From an uncultured Verrucomicrobiota bacterium (GTDB lineage Bacteria; Verrucomicrobiota; Kiritimatiellia; RFP12; UBA1067), in NCBI GenBank assembly GCA_946631535.1, contig CAMPAF010000152.1, positions 1 through 7,261 on the forward strand: a stretch of DNA of 7,261 nt, written 5' to 3'. How positions within the stretch are numbered: position 1 is the first letter of the stretch; each line of letters starts with the position of its first letter. The position numbers and the translations under genes are program-made. The notes under the pieces are model-generated. The model was not told the DNA's origin. It made no database searches and saw nothing but the letters and a program-made list of their open reading frames with translations. Below, one piece after another: positions 1-5,227 of this stretch.

Positions 1-337
1 CTTCAAGACGCAGGGCAAGACGCGCGAGGCCGCCGCCCAGGTGCTGGCGGACGCGCAGGCCGTCGAGGCCGCCGGCGCGTTCGCCGTCACGCTCGAGTGC
101 GTGCCGGACGACCTCGCCGCCACCGTCACCGCCGCCCTGAAGATTCCGACGATCGGCATCGGCGCGGGACCCGTCTGCGACGCGCAGTGGCTAGTGATGC
201 ACGACCTTCTCGGCCTCAACGAGGGGCATGTGCCGTCGTTCGTGAAGAAGTACGCCGATCTCGCATCCGCCGCGAAGCAGGCCTTCGCCGCATATGTCGG
301 CGAAGTCGCGGACGGCACGTTCCCGCCGGCCCGCTGA
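1..337 (+). CDS. panB: 3-methyl-2-oxobutanoate hydroxymethyltransferase (ketopantoate hydroxymethyltransferase), 3' part
   Basis: PanB transfers a hydroxymethyl group from methylene-tetrahydrofolate to 2-oxoisovalerate, giving ketopantoate, the first committed step of pantothenate and CoA synthesis in the cytoplasm. The reading frame is open from the left edge (first full codon at base 2) to a TGA at 335-337, so the N-terminal half lies outside the window. Family hallmarks appear in order: QGKT, then AGAFAVTLECVP with the glutamate that matches the family's catalytic Glu, then IPTIGIGAG, then a CD-Q-LV-HDLLGL stretch, then FVKKYADL, ending in GTFPPAR. The usual CDGQ is CDAQ here, a mild change. 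The DeoR-type gene starts 10 bp after the stop, so the two may be co-transcribed. Identification is firm; only the 5' end is unknown. Confidence 0.95.
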   Translation, partial: FKTQGKTREAAAQVLADAQAVEAAGAFAVTLECVPDDLAATVTAALKIPTIGIGAGPVCDAQWLVMHDLLGLNEGHVPSFVKKYADLASAAKQAFAAYVGEVADGTFPPAR

Positions 338-347
338 CAGCACCGCC

Positions 348-1073
348 ATGAAGAACATCCGCTCCTTTGCCATCGTCGACTACGTGAAGGCGAAGCGCTA
401 CGCGTCGCTCGACGAGCTCATGCGGAAGTTCGGAGTCTCAAGCGCAACCATTCACCGCGACGTGGCCGAGCTGGTGCAGCGCGACGTTTTCCAGCGCGTG
501 CGCGGCGGAGTAGCGTTCGTGGACAACTCGTCGGCGCCGCTCAAGCAGGGCGTCGCCGCAAACTCGTTCCGCGAGAGAGCCGACGTCAACAAGGCCGCCA
601 AGGAGGCCATCGCCCAGGAGGCGGTGACATACGTCGCCGAGGGCGACATCCTCTTCCTCGACTCTTCCACCACCGTCGCCGCCTTCGCGGACGCGCTAAC
701 GAAGACATCGTTCACGAACCTCACCATCGTCACGAACTCGGTTGCGGCGATGCGCTTCTTCCCGAAGTTCCCGCCGCACTACGTCCTCATTTCCCTCGGC
801 GGCAGCTACGACCCGCAGCTCAACGCCTTCCTCGGCGCCGCGACACTGCGCGAGCTTGAGCGCCTCACCCTCACAAAGGCTTTCGTCTCCTGCTTCGGGG
901 TGAACGAGAAGATCGCCACCACGAACCACGAGGCGCAGGCCGGTCTCATCACGAGAGTCCTCGACCGCACCGACCGCCGCTATCTTCTGGCGGACCGCTC
1001 GAAGTTCGGGCGCACCGGCCTCCACAAGCTTGCCGCGCGCGGTTTCTTCGACGCAGTGGTGTCGGAGCGCTAG
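348..1073 (+). CDS. DeoR-family transcriptional repressor (phosphosugar-sensing type)
   Basis: A 241-residue protein, close to the family's usual length of about 250. Residues 1-55 form a DeoR-type winged helix-turn-helix, with the recognition helix near SSATIHRDVAEL (31-42) and the wing RVRGGV (50-55). Residues 75-241 form the DeoRC sensor domain: FLDSSTT (103-109), TNS (129-131), LGGSYDP (150-156) and LLADRSKFG (213-221), the set that binds a sugar phosphate or similar effector in relatives. An in-frame ATG at 294 exists inside panB, but ATG 348 fits the start of the HTH. There is no Shine-Dalgarno before 348, and with panB ending 10 bp upstream, translation may be coupled. DeoR repressors usually control a nearby sugar catabolic operon; none is visible here, so the target and effector cannot be named. 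Confidence 0.92.
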   Translation: MKNIRSFAIVDYVKAKRYASLDELMRKFGVSSATIHRDVAELVQRDVFQRVRGGVAFVDNSSAPLKQGVAANSFRERADVNKAAKEAIAQEAVTYVAEGDILFLDSSTTVAAFADALTKTSFTNLTIVTNSVAAMRFFPKFPPHYVLISLGGSYDPQLNAFLGAATLRELERLTLTKAFVSCFGVNEKIATTNHEAQAGLITRVLDRTDRRYLLADRSKFGRTGLHKLAARGFFDAVVSER

Positions 1074-1077
1074 CCAT

Positions 1078-1575
1078 TCACCAGAAGCGCCACTTCGCCG
1101 GGAAGAGCGGGACATTCTCGAAATGGTCGATCTCGGGCGGATTCGGCCCAGTGCGCCGGCCGAACACCTGGATGACGTCGAAGCGGAAGTTGCCGTGCCA
1201 CTTCTCTCGCATGATCCAGTTCGCGCATGCGCGCAAAAGCACGTTCTTCTTCCGCCTGTTCACGCCCCACAGGGGCGCGGCGCGGGGAGATCGCACGGCA
1301 TGCGTCTTCACCTCCACGAACAGCACGGTCTGCTTGTCATGCGAGCGGGCTATCACGTCGATCTCGCAACGCTGGTCCCGCTTGCACGGACGAACGCGCC
1401 GCCCGACTATGTCCCAACCGTGGTTGCGCAGGAAGCATGCGGCAATGTCCTCGCCCCACTTGCCGATTCTGGCGTTCTCGTGACCGCGCGAAGGCGATGC
1501 GGAAGCGCGGGAGCGCGTCCCTCCCGCGTTGGATGCCGCGGGATTCCTCCTAAAGATTTCCGTCGGTCGCCACAT
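1078..1575 (-). CDS. yraN: YraN-family (UPF0102) predicted endonuclease-like protein
   Basis: A 165-residue protein of the UPF0102/YraN family, which has a restriction-endonuclease-like fold. The motifs read GKWGEDIAACFL (38-49), GWDIVGRR (53-60), EIDVIA (71-76), FVEVKT (86-91) and RFDVIQV (131-137). E42, D73, E88 and K90 form the expected nuclease signature. Members are usually about 120 residues. This one has about 33 extra N-terminal residues rich in Arg, Ser and Ala, and a Cys-rich loop (C64, C70) before EIDVIA. The start is supported by a near-perfect ribosome binding site. The gene converges on the DeoR gene, with 4 bp between stop codons. Its physiological role is not established; DNA repair, recombination or processing are suggestions for the family only. 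Confidence 0.88.
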   Translation of the reverse strand: MWRPTEIFRRNPAASNAGGTRSRASASPSRGHENARIGKWGEDIAACFLRNHGWDIVGRRVRPCKRDQRCEIDVIARSHDKQTVLFVEVKTHAVRSPRAAPLWGVNRRKKNVLLRACANWIMREKWHGNFRFDVIQVFGRRTGPNPPEIDHFENVPLFPAKWRFW

Positions 1576-1721
1576 TAGCTACCTCCTTCTTCTGGATGTA
1601 TCCGGACGGGCCGCACGTAGGAGCCGCCGGGCGGGCGGACAGACGGGAAACAGGACACGTCAACCCCGACCGTCGCGCCAGACTACGCCCCGCTCCTTCC
1701 GTGCGGCTACCGTCCTTCACA
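1576..1721. other. Intergenic stretch between two minus-strand genes
   Basis: These 146 bp lie between the stop of the Whirly-like gene and the start of the yraN-family gene. Apart from the ribosome binding site I see no convincing terminator hairpin with a T-run. A TTGACG on the minus strand (near 1655-1660) resembles a -35 box but has no -10 box at the right distance. No small gene is supported. Confidence 0.5.
1581..1588 (-). promoter_or_regulatory. Strong Shine-Dalgarno site of the yraN-family gene
   Basis: The minus strand reads AAGGAGGT, followed by a 5-nt spacer (AGCTA) and ATG at 1575. This is close to a full match to the 16S rRNA tail. It fixes the start of the gene and therefore the long basic N-terminus. 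Confidence 0.85.
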
Positions 1722-2330
1722 TCATGCGACAATCGCCTGCGCCACAGGCGTTTCTGCAACCGGCATCGCTGGCGAGGGCATCGCAGGTGCGGGCCGCACG
1801 CGCGGAATCACCGCAGGGATGCCGAACGCCACGTACACGAGCGCCTGCTCCAGCATGAGGGCGCAGGCGAACGCCTCTGCGGCGCGGAAGAAGAAGCTTA
1901 CGCGCTGCAGCTCGCCCGTAAGCGGCTTCTTCGAGACGTCGAGCATGTAGCCGGGAATCGGCTCGATGCGATGCTCGAACTTGATCACCGCGCTGGCGTT
2001 CGACGAGCGGTGGAAGATCCCCTTGCCGTCGGCAAGCGACTCCTGCACGCCGCGGAACACCTGCAGCATCTGGGCGAGGTCCATAAGGTCCAGCTTCAGG
2101 CAGACGGCGTTCCGCCAGTCGAAGGTTGGATGGACGGTGTCGTCCACAGTGCGCATGCCTATGGTCCGCTGCGGGGCCATGGTGAGGAATACGCTTCCTT
2201 CCGTGTCCTCGTGCGCCGGATGGAGCTCGAGCTGGAGCGCCGAGCCGGTTCCCTTGCCGTTGGGGTGGTAGAACACCTTGCGCGTCCGCCGTACGAACGG
2301 CTGCGCCGTGCTTGTATCGTTTACGTTCAT
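1722..2330 (-). CDS. Hypothetical protein, Whirly/MRP-like (PC4-like fold) single-strand nucleic-acid-binding candidate
   Basis: A 202-residue protein I cannot assign to a named bacterial family. The predicted pattern is twice four beta strands plus one helix: strands near 29-38, 45-52, 55-63 and 73-81, helix 82-100; strands near 103-108, 112-122, 127-134 and 141-148, helix 149-169. This is the plan of plant Whirly and kinetoplastid MRP proteins. Local resemblances to Whirly include NGKGTGSALQLELHP (like KGKAALSVEP), EGSVFLTMAP (like GFVLLQFAP), FDW (like YDW), a glycine-poor helix after LKLDL, and EPIPGYMLDV before the second helix. A Pro/Ala-rich tail (177-202) follows. There is no signal peptide or membrane segment. 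The start has a Shine-Dalgarno (AAGGA at 2339-2343). The gene is divergent from the peroxidase gene across a repeat-rich spacer. The fold is inferred by eye; binding to ssDNA or RNA is a hypothesis. Confidence 0.6.
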   Translation of the reverse strand: MNVNDTSTAQPFVRRTRKVFYHPNGKGTGSALQLELHPAHEDTEGSVFLTMAPQRTIGMRTVDDTVHPTFDWRNAVCLKLDLMDLAQMLQVFRGVQESLADGKGIFHRSSNASAVIKFEHRIEPIPGYMLDVSKKPLTGELQRVSFFFRAAEAFACALMLEQALVYVAFGIPAVIPRVRPAPAMPSPAMPVAETPVAQAIVA

Positions 2331-2356
2331 GGTACTGTTCCTTTCGTGTTAGAAAT

Positions 2357-2371
2357 GGCCGGACGTCGGCC
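2357..2371. promoter_or_regulatory. Short inverted repeat in the leader of the Whirly-like gene
   Basis: GGCCG and CGGCC flank a 5-nt centre, GACGT. If the weak -10 candidate at 2381-2386 is real, this hairpin lies in the 5' untranslated leader, about 14 bp upstream of the ribosome binding site. It could be an operator or an RNA hairpin; GC-rich sequence makes chance stems common. Confidence 0.3.
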
Positions 2372-2380
2372 AACGCGAAC

Positions 2381-2386
2381 AGTATC
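2381..2386 (-). promoter_or_regulatory. Weak -10 candidate for the Whirly-like gene
   Basis: GATACT on the minus strand, 50 bp upstream of the start codon, matches four of six bases of TATAAT. No good -35 box is found 17 bp upstream. TTGAGA motifs (near the -35 consensus) occur inside the 11-bp repeats, but the nearest is about 22 bp away, which is too far. This is a suggestion only. Confidence 0.25.
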
Positions 2387-2405
2387 CCAAAAACGCCGAA
2401 GCGAA

Positions 2406-2449
2406 TTGTCTCAAAGATGTCTCAAAATTGTCTCAAAATTGTCTCGTGG
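2406..2449. repeat. Four 11-bp direct repeats, unit TTGTCTCAAAA
   Basis: GTCTC recurs at 2408, 2419, 2430 and 2441, a strict 11-bp period, about one DNA helical turn. Units are TTGTCTCAAAG, ATGTCTCAAAA, TTGTCTCAAAA and a degenerate last unit TTGTCTCGTGG. The array starts 76 bp from the ATG of the Whirly-like gene and ends 190 bp from that of the peroxidase. Helical phasing fits an array of binding sites on one DNA face, but slippage-made simple repeats would look the same. Confidence 0.9.
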
Positions 2450-2584
2450 AAAAGTCCGCTGGGGAGGGGGCGTCAGACCGCCCGCCGTGAATTCCATTTT
2501 CCAGTGGGCGGACCAAGACCTACAGGACTTCCAAGCCACCCAGAACATGGTAAGCAGAATGATTGCGCACAAGGCCCGTGTCTC

Positions 2585-2616
2585 CAATCCCGCAATCCTG
2601 CAATCCTACTATCCCA
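2585..2616. repeat. Four 8-bp direct repeats, unit CAATCCTG
   Basis: The units are CAATCCCG, CAATCCTG, CAATCCTA and CTATCCCA in tandem. The array ends 10 bp before the -10 box of the peroxidase gene and therefore occupies the place of its -35 region. A change in copy number would change what sits at -35. Confidence 0.8.
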
Positions 2617-2623
2617 AAACTTA

Positions 2624-2632
2624 TGCTATACT
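2624..2632 (+). promoter_or_regulatory. Extended -10 promoter of the peroxidase gene, probably near-leaderless
   Basis: TGCTATACT matches the extended -10 form TGnTATAAT with one change in the hexamer (TATACT at 2627-2632). Transcription would begin at about 2639, next to the ATG at 2640. The bases between the box and the ATG contain no Shine-Dalgarno, which fits a leaderless mRNA. The place 17 bp upstream (2604-2609) shows no -35 consensus and lies in the 8-bp repeat. Confidence 0.5.
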
Positions 2633-2639
2633 TCTGCCC

Positions 2640-3530
2640 ATGGAAAAGCCAACCCATCGCACCACCGTCATCGTCATATGCGCGCTAGCCGGCGCGGCTA
2701 CGCTCTTTTGCGCCGCATGGTGGCTGGCAGGGAGCGTCAAGTCGGCGCGCCAGGCTGCCGAGCGGCAGAAGCTGTACAAGCGGCTCGGCATAGATGCCGA
2801 CCCCGCGCGCGAGTTCATCCCCCTGCCCGACATCCTTCCGCACAACGCCCCAGCCGCGCGCCTCGGTCAGTCGCTGTTCGTCGACAGGCGGCTCGCCCGC
2901 AGCCCCTACCGCGTGTGCGGCGCCTGCCACAGGCTCAACGAGGGCGGCATCGACGCCCGCGCGCTCGGCGGCATGTTGCCGCGCACCGCGTACAACGCGG
3001 TCTTCGCGGACGTTTTTCTCCACGACGGCAGCGTCACAGGCATGCCCGCCCTTGTGCGGCACATGATCGGCAGCACAAACTTCTGCGCCGGCGGCGCTAT
3101 CTCCAACGTCGCCGAGCGCCTTGCAGCCGATGACAAGACACGCAAGATGTTCCAGTTAGCCTACCCCGACGGTGTCACGGCGGAAAACATCGTCAACGCC
3201 CTGGTGGAATACCAGCGGACCCTCTTCACCTCACGCCGGAAGTTCGACCACTGGTGCGCGGGACGCACCAACGCCCTCGACGCGGTGCAGCAACGCGGCT
3301 TCAAAGTCTTCCGCAGCAACAAGTGCACCAGCTGCCACTATGGCCCCGCCCTCGGCACGCTCAAGGTGGCCGACGGCAAGAAGGTGCCCGGCCTGCGCGG
3401 GCTCTCCCAGCGGCGGGCGTACCTGCCTGACGCGACAACCAACATCGTGACCGTCATCGAGCGGATGCCCAAGGGCGACCTCGAAGACGACGACCGCGAC
3501 GCGCTCGCTGCGTTCCTCAAGACCCTTTGA
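2640..3530 (+). CDS. Membrane-anchored di-heme cytochrome c peroxidase-like protein
   Basis: A 296-residue c-type cytochrome of the bacterial cytochrome c peroxidase/MauG family. Known members reduce H2O2 to water in the periplasm using electrons from small cytochromes, or oxidise other substrates. Residues 8-31 form one hydrophobic segment with a short basic N-terminus, an uncleaved anchor or signal peptide. Two heme c sites are present: CGACH (93-97) and CTSCH (229-233), 136 residues apart, as is usual. VPGLRGLSQRRAYL followed by M276 resembles the segment that supplies the distal Met of the C-terminal heme. Only 63 residues follow the second heme site, fewer than usual, and the common YFHDG there is YLPDA; an HDG occurs instead at 128-130. 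Heme use implies a cytochrome c maturation system elsewhere. The frame is open far upstream, but ATG 2640 is chosen because the anchor and promoter fit it. Confidence 0.85.
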   Translation: MEKPTHRTTVIVICALAGAATLFCAAWWLAGSVKSARQAAERQKLYKRLGIDADPAREFIPLPDILPHNAPAARLGQSLFVDRRLARSPYRVCGACHRLNEGGIDARALGGMLPRTAYNAVFADVFLHDGSVTGMPALVRHMIGSTNFCAGGAISNVAERLAADDKTRKMFQLAYPDGVTAENIVNALVEYQRTLFTSRRKFDHWCAGRTNALDAVQQRGFKVFRSNKCTSCHYGPALGTLKVADGKKVPGLRGLSQRRAYLPDATTNIVTVIERMPKGDLEDDDRDALAAFLKTL

Positions 3531-4419
3531 CGAAACAGCTCCACGTCCGGCCGCCGACGGTCGTCGCAGGCGGCTGGCCACGCGAGCAAGCGTCCGTCGC
3601 CATCGCGCATCGAGGCGCAAATGCGCAGCCGGACGGCCAGCGGTCTGGAGGCGGCACCGTGCCGGGTATGTCGGCGAGCGGCGCGTCACGTGGCGCGTCC
3701 AGCGCCGGCACCGCCGCGAGCAGGCCTTTGGTGTATGGATGCCGAGGGTCGGCAAGCACGTCCACCACCGGCCCAGCCTCGACGATCTGCCCCGCGTACA
3801 TCACGTTGACGAAGTCCATGCGCCCGGCCACAAGGCCTAGGTTGTGCGTGATGAGGAGCACGGCCATGCCCGTCTCTGCGGCAAGCGAGTCGATAAGCTC
3901 CAGCACCTGCTTCTGCGTCGTCACGTCGAGCGCCGTGGTCGGCTCGTCGGCCACCAGCAGATCTGGCGAGGCGGCAAGCGCCATCGCGATCATGCAGCGC
4001 TGCTGCTGTCCGCCCGAAAGCTCGCACGGGTAGGCGCAGGCGGCGCGCTGCGGGTCCGGGAGGCCGGTGCGCTCCAGTAGCTGGACGATCCGCCCGTCCT
4101 GCGCGGCGCGATCCATGCCGTCCGGCAGCGCCTCGCGGATCTGGTCGCGAATGCGCATAACAGGGTTGAGCGAGTCCGAAGGATTCTGGAAAACATAGGC
4201 TATGCGCTCCGGCGCCTTGACCGTGCCGGAGACGGCGGCGCGATCCGTTGGCGAAAGACGCCTGAGCGACAGGGCCGTGAGCGACTTGCCGCACCCGGAT
4301 TCGCCCACCAGCGCCACGCGCCCGTGTTCGGGCACTGTGAAGCTCACGTCGCGCACGGGCACGATCTCGCGGCCGTCTCGGCGAAAGGCCACGCGCAGGT
4401 TCCTCACCTCAAGAAGCAT
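3517..4419 (-). CDS. Peptide/nickel-type ABC transporter ATP-binding protein (OppD/DppD family)
   Basis: A 300-residue ATPase that would power import of oligopeptides, dipeptides or nickel from the inner face of the membrane. Walker A is GESGCGKS (39-46), the Q-loop glutamine is Q78 in FQNPSDSLNP, the signature is LSGGQQQR (134-141), Walker B is LLVADEP (154-160) and the H-loop is H192. The C-terminal oligo_HPY domain starts near HPYTKGLLAAVP (227-238) and carries cysteines 265, 271, 278 and 295, the pattern linked to an iron-sulfur site in some relatives. The protein is slightly short because about 20 residues are missing between Walker A and the Q-loop. Permease, binding-protein and OppF-type genes are not visible, so it may be an orphan or the start of a set elsewhere. 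It overlaps the miaA end by 11 bp and the peroxidase end by 14 bp. Confidence 0.92.
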   Translation of the reverse strand: MLLEVRNLRVAFRRDGREIVPVRDVSFTVPEHGRVALVGESGCGKSLTALSLRRLSPTDRAAVSGTVKAPERIAYVFQNPSDSLNPVMRIRDQIREALPDGMDRAAQDGRIVQLLERTGLPDPQRAACAYPCELSGGQQQRCMIAMALAASPDLLVADEPTTALDVTTQKQVLELIDSLAAETGMAVLLITHNLGLVAGRMDFVNVMYAGQIVEAGPVVDVLADPRHPYTKGLLAAVPALDAPRDAPLADIPGTVPPPDRWPSGCAFAPRCAMATDACSRGQPPATTVGGRTWSCFVKGS

Positions 4420-5227
4420 ATTGCTCTCCTTCCTCTGGCAGCGACACCTGCCATGGTCCCTTTCCCTGCCAAGTGCGCCATACGTTCTCCGCCGTCTTTT
4501 CGGCGGTATCGCCTACCTGCACGTACAGCGGCGTCGACTGGTGGCGGAACCAAGTGTCCTGCCGCTTGGCGAGTTGCCGCGTCCGCACGAGTATCTTAGC
4601 TTTAAGGTCGGCAAGGTCTTTAAGGTCAGTAAAGGCTTCAAGGTCTTTAACGACCTTATCTATCTTAAAATCCTTATCGGCCTTAAGCATGGCGGCTATT
4701 TCCCTGTAGCCAATCGCCACCTGCGCCGTGTCGGACCAGACAGGATAGTCCTCCAAAAGCCGCTTAACCTCGTCAGTCCACGCGTCGCCAGCCAGCATCT
4801 CATCGAGGCGGGCGGCGATTCGCGCGTGCAGGACGGCACGGTCTAGCTGCAGTACGGGATAGGCCGGCGGCGGCAGCGTCCATTTGCGGTCGAGCCCGCG
4901 CAGCAGTGCCGAGAAGTAGAGGCCCGTGCCGCCGACTATCACGACGGGGCGCCCTGCCGGCACCGCGGCGAGCCAGCGGGCTGCCGCACGGAGCCATGCG
5001 CCGGACGAGAAGTGTTCGGCGGGTGTCACGAGGTCGATTCCACCCATGGAGAACTCCGCGCGTTCGTCGACCGAGGGCTTCGCCGTCCCAACGTCCATGC
5101 CCTTGTACACCAGCATCGAGTCCGCGCTCAGGATTGCCGCGCCCATGCGGCGCGCGAGCAGCGCGGCGGCGGCAGACTTGCCGCTCGCGGTAGGTCCGGC
5201 GAGGAGGTAGGCGTCACGCCTGACCAT
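4409..5227 (-). CDS. miaA: tRNA dimethylallyltransferase, short form lacking the insertion domain
   Basis: MiaA adds a dimethylallyl group to N6 of A37 in tRNAs that read codons starting with U, which improves decoding. Visible motifs: P-loop GPTASGKS (11-18), SADSMLVYKGMDVGTAKPS (34-52), VGGTGLYFSALL (98-109), AIGYREI (171-177) and TRQLAKRQDTWFR (216-228). The protein has 272 residues against about 300-315 usually. Compared with E. coli and B. subtilis MiaA from memory, some 65 residues are absent after G111-L112-D113, including the conserved HPN(D/N)xxR and RALE segment of the helical insertion domain. In contrast, residues 182-211 are an extra tripeptide repeat (KDL-like), about 18 residues longer than in E. 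coli. The gene overlaps lspA upstream by 14 bp and the ABC gene downstream by 11 bp. Family assignment is firm; normal activity is less certain. Confidence 0.93.
   Translation of the reverse strand: MVRRDAYLLAGPTASGKSAAAALLARRMGAAILSADSMLVYKGMDVGTAKPSVDERAEFSMGGIDLVTPAEHFSSGAWLRAAARWLAAVPAGRPVVIVGGTGLYFSALLRGLDRKWTLPPPAYPVLQLDRAVLHARIAARLDEMLAGDAWTDEVKRLLEDYPVWSDTAQVAIGYREIAAMLKADKDFKIDKVVKDLEAFTDLKDLADLKAKILVRTRQLAKRQDTWFRHQSTPLYVQVGDTAEKTAENVWRTWQGKGPWQVSLPEEGEQYAS
4424..4434 (-). promoter_or_regulatory. Ribosome binding site of the ABC ATPase inside miaA
   Basis: The minus strand reads AGGAAGGAGAG, ending 4 nt before the ATG at 4419, and lies within the last codons of miaA. It supports this start and tight translation coupling of the two genes. 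Confidence 0.75.
4595..4684. repeat. 9-nt minisatellite inside miaA, about ten units
   Basis: On the plus strand AAGGTCGGC, AAGGTCTTT, AAGGTCAGT, AAAGGCTTC and AAGGTCTTT follow one another from 4604, continuing with four degenerate units ending in CTT to 4684, plus one unit at 4595-4603. On the coding strand the unit is near AAGGACCTT. Because 9 nt is three codons, it encodes KAD-KDF-KID-KVV-KDL-EAF-TDL-KDL-ADL-KAK. The tract is clearly AT-richer than the rest of the gene. Confidence 0.9.

Larger units (their letters stand above)
2331..2639. other. Divergent intergenic control region rich in short repeats
   Basis: 309 bp separate the starts of the Whirly-like gene (minus) and the peroxidase gene (plus). 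It is locally AT-richer than the genes. From left to right it holds the minus-strand ribosome binding site, a 15-bp palindrome, a weak minus-strand -10 candidate, four 11-bp repeats, a GC-rich stretch with a 5-bp-stem hairpin (2468-2483, no T-run), four 8-bp repeats, and an extended -10 box next to the peroxidase ATG. No convincing gene is present inside it. Confidence 0.75.

Noticed and set aside
1030..1578. Plus-strand open frame opposite the yraN-family gene
   Set aside because: The opposite strand carries all the UPF0102 motifs and a strong ribosome binding site; this frame shows no family features.
1655..1660. -35 box (TTGACG) for the yraN-family gene
   Set aside because: No -10-like hexamer lies at 16-18 bp, so the match is probably chance.
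2468..2483. Rho-independent terminator in the divergent spacer
   Set aside because: The GGGCG/CGCCC stem is only 5 bp and no T-run follows; no gene ends there on either strand.
2406..2616. CRISPR array
   Set aside because: The repeats are 11 and 8 bp long with no spacers, far from CRISPR repeat length, and no cas gene is present.
1596..2639. Long in-frame open extension upstream of the peroxidase ATG
   Set aside because: It runs antisense over the Whirly-like gene and through two non-coding repeat arrays, reads as low-complexity Arg-rich sequence, and the peroxidase's membrane anchor begins right after ATG 2640.
2690..2715. Lipoprotein signal on the peroxidase (cysteine 24)
   Set aside because: The residues before C24 are TLF, with Phe at -1, which does not fit a lipobox; a plain membrane anchor is a better reading.
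2312..3133. Plus-strand open frame overlapping the spacer and the peroxidase
   Set aside because: Its composition is Arg/His/Pro-rich, it crosses the repeat arrays, and the heme motifs belong to the other frame.
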